In this document: piece after piece, positions 24,201-37,500 of the stretch
Layout of the letters: the number at the start of each line of letters is the position of its first letter
How positions within the stretch are numbered: position 1 is the first letter of the stretch
From: Sympetrum striolatum
Lineage: Eukaryota; Arthropoda; Insecta; Odonata; Libellulidae
Reading direction: 5' to 3'
NCBI GenBank assembly: GCA_947579665.1
Contig: OX388343.1
Span: 106,002,023-106,066,022 of the forward strand
Length of the DNA: 64,000 nucleotides
Notes under the pieces: generated by a model
Database searches by the model: none
What the model saw: the letters and a program-made list of their open reading frames with translations, nothing else
Told to the model about the DNA's origin: nothing
Program-made: the position numbers and the translations under genes

Positions 24201-25006
24201 TGTTGCTTTTTTCGGTCACATCTTGAAAAAAAGACTAAAATTAAGGAAAAAAATTGAAATTTCGCTAGTTTTGTTCGTTTTTGTTGCTTTTTTCGATCAT
24301 TATTGGATAAAATGAGGAAAATTAAGGAAGAAAAAGAGGAAAAAAATTGAAATGTTGCTAATATTACCTTTTTTGTTTCTTATCTCGATAATATCTCAAT
24401 AAAATTATCAAAATAAAGGATAAAAAGGAATAAAATTGATATTTTGCTTAAATTCACCGTATTTGTTACCTTTTTCGGTCATATCTTGATAAGATGAGGA
24501 AAATTAAGGATAAATATTATAAAAAATTTGAAATTTCGCCTAAATTATTCTTTTTTATTTGCTTTTTTCGATAATATCTCGATAAAATGAGGAAAATTAA
24601 GGAAGAAAAAGAGGAAAAAAATTAAATTTCGCTTTAATTTTTCGCTTTTGTTGCTTTTTTCGATAATATTTCGATTAAACGAGGAAAATTAATGAAAAAA
24701 AGAGGATAAAATATTAAATTTCTCTGAAATTTTTTGTTTTTGTTGCTTTTTTCGATCACTATAAGATAAAATGAGTAAAATAAGGGAAAAAAAGAGGAAT
24801 TAAACTGAAGTTTTGCTAAAATTATCTTTTTTTGTTTCTTTTCTCGATAATATCTCAATAAAATATGAAAAATTAAGGAAAAATAGTGGAAAAAATTTGA
24901 AATTTTGCTAAAATTATCTGTTTTAATTTCTTTTTTCGATAATATCTCGATAAAAAGAGGAAAAAAATGAAATTACGCTTAAATCATTCGTTTTTGTTGC
25001 TTTTTT
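21241..25006 (+). repeat. 1.89-kb and 1.07-kb overlapping higher-order repeats
   Basis: Variant monomers at about 21.59-22.4 kb recur 1889-1890 bp downstream: TTGTTAAAAT at 22021 and 23910, ATTACATTA near 21878 and 23767. Inside this, the string CACATCTTGAAAAAAAGAC recurs after 1068 bp (about 23.14 and 24.21 kb). The two periods overlap, so the region is a mosaic of nested duplications, not a simple array. It ends at the insertion point of element copy 3. Confidence 0.82.
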
Positions 25007-25131
25007 ACTGTCTCCATATACAAAGTATAGAGAAAGTATTGTTTTCATGAAAAAAATCGACTTCGAGATTTCAACGGAAATACATGTTTTGGGGACCCTA
25101 GAACACGTTTTGACCATTTTCGGAATGATGT

Positions 25132-25139
25132 CTGTGTGA

Positions 25140-25188
<49 letters not shown>

Positions 25189-25194
25189 TGTGTG
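25132..25194 (+). repeat. (TG)n microsatellite in element copy 3
   Basis: About 60 bp of TG with AA and TA interruptions, the longest of the three copies. It accounts for part of the extra length of this element. Confidence 0.95.
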
Positions 25195-25197
25195 ACA

Positions 25198-25819
25198 GTG
25201 GGCGCTCTAACGTGAAAACTATAAGTCGTATCAATACCAAACTTCAGATTTAGTACTGTAGTTTGTGCTGTCAGAGTTGATTAGTTTTTCAAGTAAATCG
25301 GTAACCCGGAAGTCGAGTTTCATTCATCAAAGCTCATTTCCGGTTTTCAAAATATCTCCATAAATATGATATATAGGTATATTGTGCACCGAATAAAAGT
25401 TTTAGATAATGTATTACTATAACTTTTGTATTCAACATATTTTTGTATCACCGGTTGATTAGGAGTTATTCGTGAAATACTGATAAACCGGAAGAAGATT
25501 ATTATGTACTTTGTGAACATGAAAACTATTTGTCGGATCAACACCAAATCTCATGTATAATATTTTGGTTTGTGTATTTCGAGTTGATTAGATCTTGGAT
25601 ATAATCGGTGAACCGGAAGTCGAGCTTCATTCTTCAAAGCTCATTTCCGGTTTTCAAAATATCTCCATAAATAGAATATTTAGGTTTATACAATTATTTA
25701 TAAAAGTTTTAGAAAATAATTTACTATAACTTTTGTAAAAAACATATTTTTGTATAAATGATTGTATAGGAGTTATTTGTGAAATACTGATAAAACGGAA
25801 GTTGCTGATTATGTACGTT
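25198..25819 (+). repeat. Two internal tandem repeats, element copy 3
   Basis: Units start at about 25198 and 25513, with the next GTGGGCGCTCT at 25820. The second unit has lost the GGGCGCTCTA bases at its start, and both are slightly shorter than the 317 bp seen in copies 1 and 2. Unit-specific differences match those of the other two elements. Confidence 0.87.
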
Positions 25820-26040
25820 GTGGGCGCTCTGGGCGCTGGGGCGAAAGGCCAATTTCATCATTTTTCATCGAACATGTCCCGAAAAACATTATTTATAATG
25901 TTTGTGACGTCAAAGATAATAATATCTAAATTAATCACTCATCTTCAAAGTTTAGATGGAATATAGAGTTCGAAATTACTGTCGTAGATAAATATTTACA
26001 TCTAAAATATGGAGAAAGTCATCTGCTGGCCACATCAGAT

Positions 26041-29000
26041 TTTTCGGTCACATCTCGATAAAATGAAGAAAATTAAGGAAAAAAAGGGGGAAAAAATTGA
26101 AATTTCGCTAAAATATGAATTTTTGTTGCTCGTTTCGACAGTATCTCGATAAAATGAGGAAAATTACGGGAAAAAAAGAGAAAAAAATTGAAATTTTGCA
26201 AAAATTATCGTAATGGTGCTCTTTTCGACAATAAATCGATAAAATGAGGAAAATTTAAAAAAAAAGAGGAAAAAAATGGAAATTTTGCTAAAATTATTCG
26301 TTTTTGTTGCATTTTTTTGTCATATCTCGATAGAATGAGGAATATTAAGGGAAAAAAAGAGGAAAAAAATTGAAATTTCGCTAAAATTATCTGTTTTCAT
26401 TTCTTTCTTCGATAATATCTTGATAAAATGTGGAAATTTAGGAAATAAAAGGGGAAGAAAATGAAATTACGCTATAACCATTCGTTTTTGTTGCTTTCTT
26501 CGGTCATATCTCGACAATATGAGTAAAATTAAGTAAAATAAAGGGAAAAAAATTGAAATTTCGCTAATTTTGTTCGCTTATGTTGCTTTTTTCGATCATT
26601 ATTAGATAAAATGAAGAAAATGAGGAAAAGAATTGAAATTTCGCTAAAAATATTCGTTTTTGTTGCTTTATTCGATCATATCTCAATAAAATGAGGAAAA
26701 ATTAGGAAAAAAAAGGGGAAAAGAATTGAAAGTTTGGTAAAATTATTCGTGTTTGTTGCTTTTTTCGATAATATACCGATAAAATGAGGAAAATTAAGAA
26801 AAAAAAGAGGAAAAAATGGAAATTTTGCTAAAAGTATTCGTTTTTGTTGCTTTTTTTTGCATATCTCGATAGAATGAGGAATATTTTATATAAAAAAATT
26901 TAAATTTCGCAAAAATTATCGTTATGGTGCTTTTTTCGATAATAAATCGATAAAATGACGAAAATTAAGGAAAAAAAGAGGAAGAAAATTGAAATTTCGC
27001 TAATATTATTCGTTTTTGATGCTTTTTTTTGGACATATCTCGGTAAAATGAGGAAAATTCAGGAAATAAAAGAGGAAAAAAATTAAAATTTCGCTAAAAT
27101 TATCTGTTTTTATTTCATTTTTCGATAATATCTCGATAAAATGTGGAAAATAAGGGAAAAAAAGAGAAGCAAATGAAATTACGGTATAACCATTCGTTTT
27201 TGCTGCTTTCTTCAGTCATATCTCAATATTATGAGTAAAATTAAGTAAAATATGGGGAAAAACATTGAAATTTCGCTAATTTTGTTCGTTTTTGTTGCTT
27301 TTTTCGATCATTATTAGATAAAATTAGGAAAATTAAGGAATAAATGAGGAAAAAAATTGAAATTTCGATAAAAATTATCTTTTTTGTACTTTATTCGATC
27401 ATATCTCGATAAAATGAGGAAAAAATAGGAAGAAAAGGGGAAAAGAATTGAAATTTTGGTAAAATTATTCGTGTTTGATGCTTTTTTCGATAATATACCG
27501 ATAAAATGAGGACAATTTGGGAAAAAAAGAGGAAAAAATTGAGATCTCGCTAAAATTATTCGTTTTTTTTGCCTTTTTCGATCATTATTAGGTAAAATGA
27601 GGAAAATTAAGGAAAAAAATTGGAAAAAAATTGAAATTTCGCTAAAATTATTCGTTTTCGATGCTTTTTTAGGTCATATCTCGATAAAATGAGGAAAAAA
27701 TAGGAAAAAAAAAGAGGAATAGAATTGAAATTTCGATAAAATTATTCGTGTTTGTTTATTTTTTCGATAATTTATCGATAAAATGAGGATAATTTAGGAA
27801 AAAAGAGGAAAATAATAGAAATCGTGCTAAAATTATTCGTTTTTGTTGCTTTATTCCATCATATCTCGATAAAATGAGGAAAAAATAGGAAAAAAAAGGG
27901 GAAAAGAATTGAAATTTTGTAAAATTATTCGTGTTTGTTCCCAATATCGGTCATATCTCAATAAAATGAAGAAAATTAAGGAAAAAAAGGGGGAAAAAAT
28001 TGAAATTTCGCTGGAATTATTAATTTTTGTTGCTCGTTTCGACATTATCTCAATAAAATGAGGAAAAAAAAGAGGAAAAAATAGAAATTTCACGAAAATT
28101 ATCGTTATGGTGCTTTTTTCGATAATAAATTGATTAAATGAGGAAGATTAAGGAAAAACAGAGGAAAAAATGGAAATTTTGCTAAAATAATTCGTTTTTG
28201 TTGCTTTTTTTGTCATATCTCGATAGAATGAGGAAAATTAAGGAAAAAACGTTTCGTTAAAAAAAATTATTCGTTTTTGAGGCTTTTTTTTGCACATATC
28301 TCGGTTAAATAAGGAAATTAAGGAATTAAAAGAGGAAAAAAATTGAATTTTCGCTAAAATTATCTGTTTTTATTTCTTTTTTCCATCATATATTGATAAA
28401 ATGAGCAAAATTAAGGAAATAAAAGAGGAAAAAATTGAAATTTTGCTAAAATTATCTTTTTTGTATCTTATCTCGATAATATCTCTAATTATCAAAATAA
28501 AGGAAAACAATTGATATTTTGCATAAAATTCATCGTATTTGTTGCTTTTTTTGGTCATATCTTGATAAAATGAGGATAATTAAGAAAAAAAAGAGGAAAA
28601 AACCGAAATTTCACTAAATTATCTGTTTTTGTTTCCTTTTTCGGTCATATCTGGATGAAATGTGGATAATTAAGGGAAAAAAAGAGGAAAAAAATCGAAA
28701 TTTTGCTAAGATGGTTCGTTTTTTTTTCTTTTTTCGATAATGTCGAGATTAAATGAGGAAAATTTAGGAAATTAAGGAGAAGAAATTAAAATTTCGCTAA
28801 AATTATTTGTTTTTGTTGCTTTTTTCGATCATATCTTGATAATATGAGGAAAATTAAGGAAGGAAAGAGGATATAAATTGAAATTTTGCTTAAATTATTC
28901 GTTTTTTTTGCTTTTTCCGATAAATTCTTGATAAAATGAGGAAAATTAGGGAAAAAAAAGAGGAAATATAATTGAAATATTGCTAAAATTATTCATTCTT

Positions 29001-29450
29001 GTTGCTTTTTTCGATAATATTTCGATAAAACGAGGAAAATTTATGAAAAAAAAGAGGATAAAAAATTAAATTACCCTGAAATTATTCGTTTTTGTTGCTT
29101 TTTTCGATCATTATAAGATAAAATGAGGAAAATAAGGGAAAAAAAGAGGAATAAAATTGAAGTTTTGCGAAAATTATCTTTTTTGTTTCTTTTTTCGATA
29201 ATATCTCAATAAAATATGGAAAATAAAGGAAAAATAGTGGAAAAAATTTGAAATTTTTCTAAAATTATCTGTTTAAATTTCTTTGTTCGATCATATCTCG
29301 ATAAATTGAGGAAATTAAAAAAAGAGGAAAAAAATGAAATTATGCTAAAATCGTTCTTTTTCGTTGCTTTTTTCGGCCATATCTAGATTAAATGCGTAAA
29401 ATTTAGGAAAAAAAAGACTAAAAAATTGAAATATCATTAAAATTATTCGT
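26041..29450 (+). repeat. 92-bp satellite, subfamily B, weakly ordered
   Basis: About 37 forward monomers. A partial octamer-sized period of 712-722 bp links 26.09-26.76 kb to 26.83-27.47 kb: an ATTAC-CTATAACCATTCG-type monomer at 26466 and 27178, a CGTGTTTG monomer at 26749 and 27471. The remainder is irregular, with many indels, and resembles the left part of the array more than the right. No gene or RNA is visible. Confidence 0.88.
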
Positions 29451-32400
29451 TTTTGTTCCCATTTTTGGTCATATCTCGATAAAATGAAGAAAATTAAGGA
29501 AAAAAAGGGGGGAAAAATTGAAATTTCGCTATAATTATTAATTTTTGTTGATCGTTTAGATCATATCTCGATAAAATGAGGAAAAAATAGGAAAAAAAGG
29601 GTAAAAGAATTGAAATTATGGTAAAATTATTCGTGTTTGTTGCTTTTTTCGATAATATACCGATAAAATGAGGAAAATTTGAGAATAAAAGAAGAAAAAA
29701 TTGGAAATTTCGCTAAAATTATTCGTTTTTGTTCCCATTTTCGGTCATATCTATATAAAATAAAAGAAAATTAAGGAAAAAAAGGGGAAAAAATTGAAAT
29801 TTCGATAGAATTATTAATTTTTGTTGCTTGTTTGGACATTATCTCGATAAAATGAGGAAAATTACGGAAAAAAAGAGGAAAAAAATTGAAATTTCGCAAA
29901 AATGATCGTTATGGTGCTTTTTTCGATAAGAAATTGATAAAATGAGGAAAATTAAGAGAAAAAAAGAGGAAATAATTGAAATTTTGCTAAAATTATCTTT
30001 TTAGTATCTTATCTCGATAATATCTCAATAAAATTATCAAAATAAAGGAAAAAATTGATATTTTGCATAAAATTCACCGTATATGTTGCTATTTTCGGTC
30101 ATATCACGATAAAATGTGGATAATTAAGGGAAAAAAAAGAGGAAAAAAATTGAAATTTCGCTAAAATTATTTGTTTTTGTTGCTTTTTTCGATCATATCT
30201 CGATAATATGAGGAAAATTAAGGAAGGAAAGAGGAAATAAATTGAAATTTTGCTTAAATTATTCGTTTTTTTTTGCTTTTTCCGATAAATTCTTGATAAA
30301 ATGAGGAAAATTATGGAAAAAGAGAGGAAATATAATTGAAATATTGCTAAAATTATTCGTTTTTGTTTCTTTTCTAGATAATATCTCAATATAATATGGA
30401 AAATTAAGGAAAAATAGTGGAAAATATTTGAAATTTTGCTAAAATTATCTGTTTAAATTCCTTTTTTCGATAATTTCTCGATAAAATGAGGAAAATTAAA
30501 AAAAAGTGGAAAAAAATGAAATTACGCTAAAATCATTCGTTTTTGTTGCTTTTTTCGGCCATATCTAGATTAAATGCGTAAAATTAAGGAAAAAAAGACT
30601 ATAAAAATTGAAATATCGCTAAAATTATTCGTTTTTGTTCCCATTTTCGGTCATATCTCGATAAAATGAAGAAAATTAAGGAAAAAAAGGGGGAAAAAAT
30701 TGAAATTTCGCTATAATTATTAATTTTTGTTGATCGTTTCGATCATATCTCGATAAAATGAGGAAAATATAGGAAAAACAGGGTAAAAGAATTGAAATTA
30801 TGGTAAAATTATTCGTGTTTGTTGCTTTTTTCGATAATATACCGATAAAATGAGGAAAATTTGAGAATAAAAGAAGAAAAAAATGGAAATTTTGCTAAAA
30901 TTATTCGTTTTCGATGATTTTTTAGGTCATATCTCGATAAAATGAGGAAAAATTAGGAAAAAAGAAGGAAAAAAATTGATATTTCGCAAAAATTATCGTT
31001 ATGGTGCTTTTTTCGATAAGAAATTCATAAAATAAGGAAAATTAAGGGAAAAAAAGAGGAAAAAATTGAAATTTTGCTAAAATTATCTTTTTTGTATCTT
31101 ATCTCGATAATATCTCAATAAAATTATCAAAAGAAAGGAAAAAAATTGATATTTTGCATAAAATTCACCGTATTTGTTGCTATTTTCGGTCATATCTCGA
31201 TAAAATGTGGATAATTAAGGAAAAAAAAAAGAGGAAAAAAATTGAAATTTGGCTAAAATTATTTGTTTTTGTTGCTTTTTTCGATCATATCTCGATAATA
31301 TGAGGAAAATTAAGGAAGGAAAGAGGAAATAAATTGAAATTTTGCTTAAATTATTCGTTTTTTTTTGCTTTTTCCGATAAATTCTTGATAAAATGAGGAA
31401 AATTATGGAAAAAAAAGAGGAAATATAATTGAAATATTGCTAAAATTATTCGTTTTTGTTTCTTTTCTAGATAATATCTCAATATAATATGGAAAATTAA
31501 GGAAAAATAGTGGAAAAAATTTGAAATTTTGCTAAAATTATCTGTTTAAATTCCTTTTTTCGATAATTTCTCGATAAAATGAGGAAAATTAAAAAAAAGT
31601 GGAAAAAAATGAAATTTCGCTAAAATTATTTGTTTTTGTTGCTTTTTTCGATCATATCTCGATAATATGAGGAAAATTAAGGAAGGAAAGAGGAAATAAA
31701 TTGAAATTTTGCTTAAATTATTCGTTTTTTTTTTGCTTTTTCCGATAAATTCTTGATAAATTGAGGAAAATTATGGAAAAAAAGAGGAAATATAATTGAA
31801 ATATTGCTAAAATTATTCGTTTTTGTTTCTTTTCTAGATAATATCTCAATATAATATGGAAAATTAAGGAAAAATAGTGGAAAAAATTTGAAATTTTGCT
31901 AAAATTATCTGTTTAAATTCCTTTTTTCGATAATTTCTCGATAAAATGAGGAAAATTAAAAAAAAGTGGAAAAAAATGAAATTACGCTAAAATCATTCGT
32001 TTTTGTTGCTTTTTTCGGCCATATCTAGATTAAATGCGTAAAATTAAGGAAAAAAAAGACTATAAAAATTGAAATATCGCTAAAATCATTCGTTTTTGTT
32101 CCCATTTTCGGTCATATCTCGATAAAATGAAGAAAATTAAAGAAAAAAAGGGGGAAAAAATTGAAATTTCGCTATAATTATTAATTTTTGTTGATCGTTT
32201 CGATCATATCTCGATAAAATGAGGAAAATATAGGAAAAACAGGGTAAAAGAATTGAAATTATGGTAAAATTATTCGTGTTTGTTGCTTTTTCGATAATAT
32301 ACCGATAAAATGAGGAAAATTTGAGAATAAAAGAAGAAAAAAATGGAAATTTTGCTAAAATTATTCGTTTTCGATGATTTTTTAGGTCATATCTCGATAA

Positions 32401-33760
32401 AATGAGGAAAAATTAGGAAAAAAGAAGGAAAAAAATTGATATTTCGCAAAAATTATCGTTATGGTGCTTTTTTCGATAAGAAATTCATAAAATAAGGAAA
32501 ATTAAGGGAAAAAAAGAGGAAAAAATTGAAATTTTGCTAAAATTATCTTTTTTGTATCTTATCTCGATAATATCTCAATAAAATTATCAAAAGAAAGGAA
32601 AAAAATTGATATTTTGCATAAAATTCACCGTATTTGTTGCTATTTTCGGTCATATCTCGATAAAATGTGGATAATTAAGGAAAAAAAAAGAGGAAAAAAA
32701 TTGAAATTTGGCTAAAATTATTTGTTTTTGTTGCTTTTTTCGATCATATCTCGATAATATGAGGAAAATTAAGGAAGGAAAGAGGAAATAAATTGAAATC
32801 TTGCTTAAATTATTCGTTTTTTTTCGCTTTTTCCGAAAAATTCTTGATAAAATGAGAAAAATTATGGAAAAAAAAGAGGAAATATAATTGAAATATTGCT
32901 AAAATTATTCGTTTTTGTTTCTTTTCTCGATAATATCTCAATATAATATGGAAAATTAAGGAAAAATAGTGGAAAAAATTTGAAATTTTGCTAAAATTAT
33001 CTGTTTAAATTCCTTTTTTCGATAATTTCTCGATAAAATGAGGAAAATTAAAAAAAAGTGGAAAAAAATGAAATTACGCTAAAATCATTCGTTTTTGTTG
33101 CTTTTTTCGGCCATATCTAGATTAAATGCGTAAAATTAAAGAAAAAAAAGACTATAAAAATTGAAATATCGCTAAAATTATTCGTTTTTGTTCCCATTTT
33201 CGGTCATATCTCGATAAAATAAAGAAAATTAAGGAAAAAAAGGGGGAAAAAATTGAAATTTCGCTATAATTATTAATTTTTGTTGATCGTTTCGATCATA
33301 TCTCGATAAAATGAGGAAAATATAGGAAAAACAGGGTAAAAGAATTGAAATTATGGTAAAATTATTCGTGTTTGTTGCTTTTTTCGATAATATACCGATA
33401 AAATGAGGAATATTTGAGAATAAAAGAAGAAAAAAATGGAAATTTTGCTAAAATTATTCGTTTTCGATGATTTTTTAGGTCATATCTCGATAAAATGAGG
33501 AAAAATTAGGAAAAAAGAAGGAAAAAAATTGATATTTCGCAAAAATTATCGTTATGGTGCTTTTTTCGATAAGAAATTCATAAAATAAGGAAAATTAAGG
33601 GAAAAAAAGAGGAAAAAATTGAAATTTTGCTAAAATTATCTTTTTTGTATCTTATCTCGATAATATCTCAATAAAATTATCAAAAGAAAGGAAAAAAATT
33701 GATATTTTGCATAAAATTCACCGTATTTGTTGCTATTTTCGGTCATATCTCGATAAAATG
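29451..33760 (+). repeat. About 1.1-kb higher-order repeat, four copies
   Basis: The marker TAATTTTTGTTGATCG occurs at 29538, 30721, 32182 and 33273, spacings of 1183, 1461 and 1091 bp (about 13, 16 and 12 monomers). The 1461-bp spacing is explained by a tandem duplication of four monomers at about 31.25-31.99 kb. The unit also contains the CCGATAAATTCTTGATAAAA and GTTCCCATTTTCGG variants. The last two copies are the most alike. Confidence 0.88.
31254..31990 (+). repeat. 367-bp tetramer tandem duplication
   Basis: The monomer containing ATTTGTTTTTGTTGC starts at 31261 and again at 31628, and the three following monomers repeat in order, so four monomers are doubled head to tail. Only the second 1.1-kb unit carries it; the neighbours at 30.1 and 32.7 kb have the tetramer once. 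It is a recent local unequal-exchange or slippage event. Confidence 0.85.
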
Positions 33761-34542
33761 TGGATAATTAGGGGAAAAAAAAGAGGAAAAAAATTGAAAT
33801 TTGGCTAAGATGGTTAGTTTTTTTTCTTTTTTCGATAATATCGCGATTAAATGAGGAAAATTAAGGAAATAAAAGGGGGAAAAAATTGAAATTTCGCTAA
33901 AATTACTAATTTTTGTTGCTCGTTTCGACAGTATCGCGATAAAATGAGGAAAATTACGGGAAAAAAAGAGAAAAAAATTGAAATTTCGCAAAAATTATCG
34001 TTATGGTGCTTTTTTTGATACTAAATCGATAAAATGAGGATAATTAAGGAAAAAAAGAGGAAAAAAATGGAAATTTTGCTAAAATAATTCGTTTTTGTTG
34101 CTTTTTTTTTGTCATATCTGGATAGAATGAGGAAAATTAAGGAAAAAAAGAGGAATAAAATTGAAATTTCGCTAAAATTTTCCGTTTTTGAGGCTTTTTT
34201 TCGACATATCTCGGTAAGATGATGAAAATTAAGAAAATAAAAGAGGAAAAAAATTGAAATTTCGTTAAAATTATCTGTAAAAATCAGTAAAATTAAGGAT
34301 GAAAAAGAGGAGAAAAATTGAAATTACGCTATGATTATCTGTTTTTGATTCTTTTTTCGATAATATCTCAATAAAATGAGGAAAATACGGGGAAAAAAGA
34401 GGAAAAAAATGAAATTACGCTGAAATCATTCGTTTTTGTTGCTTTCTTCGGTCATATCTCAATAATATGAGTAAAATAAGTAAAATAAAGGGAAAAAATT
34501 GAAATTTCTCTAATTTTGTTCCCTTTTTGTTGCTTTTTTCGA
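33761..34542 (+). repeat. 92-bp satellite between higher-order blocks
   Basis: About eight forward monomers joining the 1.1-kb repeat block to the 5.8-kb block. A shortened monomer near 34276-34290 marks a junction (TCTGTAAAAATCAGTAAAATT). The part from about 34.28 kb onward reappears near the right end of the window. No gene is present. Confidence 0.85.
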
Positions 34543-37500
34543 TCATTATTAGATAAAATGAGGAAAATTAAGGAAGAAAAAGAGGAAAAAATTGGTATTA
34601 CGCAAAAATTATCTGTTTTTATAGCTTTTTTCGATCATATCTTGATAAAATGAGCAAAATTAAGGAAATAAATGAGGAAAAAATTGAAATTTTGCTAAAA
34701 TTATCTTTTTTGTATCTTATCTCGATAATATCTCAATAGAATTATCAAAATAAAAAAAAAATTGATATTTTGCATAAAATTCACCGTATTTGTTGCTTTT
34801 TCGGGTCATATCTCGATAAAATGTGGATAATTAAGGGAAAAAAAAGAGAAAAAATATTGAAATTTTGTTAAGATGGTTCGTTTTTTTTTCTTTTTTCGAT
34901 AATATCGCGATTAAATGAGGAAAAATGGGAAAAAAAAGAGGAAATATAATTGAAATATTGCAAAAATTATTCGTTTTTGTTGCTTTTTTCGATAATATTT
35001 CGATAAAACGAGGAAAATTAATGAAAAAAAGAGGATAAAAAATTAAATTTTCCTAAAATTATTTGTTTTTGTTGCTTTTTTCGATCATATCTCGATAATA
35101 TGAGGAAAATTAAGGAAGAAAAGAGGAAATAAATTGAAATTTTGCTTAAATTATTCGTTTTTTTTGCATTTTCCGATAAATTCTTGATAAAAGGAGGAAA
35201 ATTAGGGTAAAAAAGAGGATATATAATTGAAATATTGCTAAAATTATTCGTTTTTGTTGCTTTTTTCGATCATTATAAGATAAAATGAGGAAAATAAGGG
35301 AAAAAAAGAGGAAAAAAATTAAAGTTTTGCTAAAATTATCTTTTTTGTTTCTTTTCTCGATTATATCTCAATTAAATATGGAAAATTAAGTAAAAATAGT
35401 GGAAAAACTTGAAATTTTGCTAAAATTATCTGTTTAAATTTCTTTTTTCGTCAATATCTCGATAAAATGAGGAAAATTAAAAAAAGAGGAAAAAAATGAA
35501 ATTACGCTAAAATCATTCGTTTTTGTTGCTTTTTTCGGCCATATGTAGACTAAATGAGTAAAATTAAGGAAAAAAAGAGTATAAAAATTGAAATATCGCT
35601 AAATTATTCGTTTTTTTTTCCCATTTTCGGTGAAATCTCGATAAAATGAAGAAAATTAAGGAAAAAAAGGGGGAACAAATTGAAATTTCGCTAAAATTAT
35701 TAATCTTTGTTGCTCGTTTCGACAGTATCTCGATAAAATGAGGAAAATTACGGGAAAAAAAGAGAAAAAAATTGAAATTTCGCAAAAAGTATCGTTATAG
35801 TGCTTTTTTCGATTATAAATCGATAAAATGAGGAAAATTACGGGAAAAAAAGAGGAAAAAAATGGAATTTTAGCTAAAATTATTCGTTTTTGTTGCTTTT
35901 CTTGTCATATCTCGATAGAATGAGGAATATTAAGTAAAAAAAGAGGAAAAAAATTGAAGTTTCGCTTAAATTATTCATTTTTGAAGCTTATTTTTTGGAT
36001 ATATCTCGGTAAAATGAGGAAAATTAGGGAAATAAGAGAGGAAAAAAATTGAAATTTCGCTAAAATTATCAGTTTTTATTTCTTTTTTCGATAATATCTC
36101 GATAAAATGTGGAAAATAAGGGAAAAAAGAGAAAAAAAATGAAATTACACTATAACCATTCGTTTTTGTTGCTTTCTTCGGTCATATCTCGCTAATATGG
36201 GAAAAATTAAGTAAAATAAAAGGAAAAAAAATGTAATTTCGCGAATTTTTTTCGTTTATGTTGCTTTTTTCGAGCATAATTAGATAAAATGAGGAAAAAA
36301 ATGTAAATATCGCTAAAAATATTATTTTTTGTTGCTTTATTCGATCATATCTCGATAGAATGAGGAAAAAAGAGGAAATAAAAGGGGAAAATAATTGTAA
36401 TTTTGGTAAATTTATTCGTGTTTGTTGCTTTTTTCAATGATATATCGATAAAATGAGGATAATTTGAGAATAAAAGAGGAAATAAATTGAAATTTCGCTA
36501 AAATTATTCGTTTTCGATGCTTTTTTAGGTCATATCTAGATAAAATGAGTGAAAAAATAGGAAAAAAGAGGAAAAGAATTGAAATTTCGATAAAATTATG
36601 CTTGTTTGTTTATTTTTTCGATAATATATCGATAAAATGAGGATATTTTGAGCATAAAAGAGGAAATAAATTGCAATTTCGCTAAAATTATTCGTTTTCG
36701 ATGATGATTTAGGTCATATCACGATAAAATGAGGAAAAATTAGGAAAAAATGAGGAAAAGAATAAAAATTATGCTAAAATTATTCGTTTTTGTTCCCATT
36801 TTCGGTCATATCTCAATAAAATGAAGAAAATTAAGGAAAAAATTGAAATTTCGCTAGAATTATTAATTTTTGTTGCTCGTTTCGACAGTATCTCGATAAA
36901 ATGAGGAAAATTAAGAAAAAAAGAGGAAAAAAATTGAAATTTCGCTAAAATTATCTTTTTTGTATCTTATCTCGATAAAATTATCAAAATAAAGGAAAAA
37001 AATTGATATTTTGCATAAAATTCACCGTATTTGTTGCTTTTTTCGGTCATATCTCAATAAAATGTGGATAATTAATGGGAAAAAAAAGAGGAAAATTATT
37101 GAAATTTTGATAAGATGGTTCATTTTTTTAATCTTTTTTCGATAATATCGCGATTAAATGACGAAAATTTAGGAAATAAAAGGGGAAGAATTTAAAATTT
37201 CGCTAAAATTATTTGTTTTTGTTGCTTTTTTCGATCATATCTCGATAATATGAGGAAAATTAAGGAAGAAAAGAGGAAATAAATTGAAATTTTGCTTAAA
37301 TTATTCGTTTTTTTTGCTTTTTCCGATAAATTCTTGATAAAAGGAGGAAAATTAGGGAAAAAAAGGATATATAGTTGAAATATTGCTAAAATTATTCGTT
37401 TTTGTTGCTTTTTTCGATCATTATAAGATAAAATGAGGAAAATAAGGGAAAAAAAGAGGAAAAAAATTAAGGTTTTGCTAAAATTATCTTTTTTGTTTCT

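Larger units (their letters stand above)
25007..26040 (+). mobile_element. Dispersed element copy 3, full length
   Basis: The longest copy, 1034 bp. It has the 5' near-palindrome (25007-25037, first bases ACTGTCTCC), the (TG)n tract, two internal repeats, the segment missing from copy 1, the inverted end (26006-26019) and terminal CAGAT at 26036-26040. The left flank ends GTTGCTTTTTT and the right flank resumes TTTTCGGTCACATCTCG, so it interrupts the T-run of a single monomer; no target duplication can be told apart from the T-run. The 3' hairpin stem carries one mismatch (ATCTG against CACAT). No protein is encoded. Confidence 0.72.
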
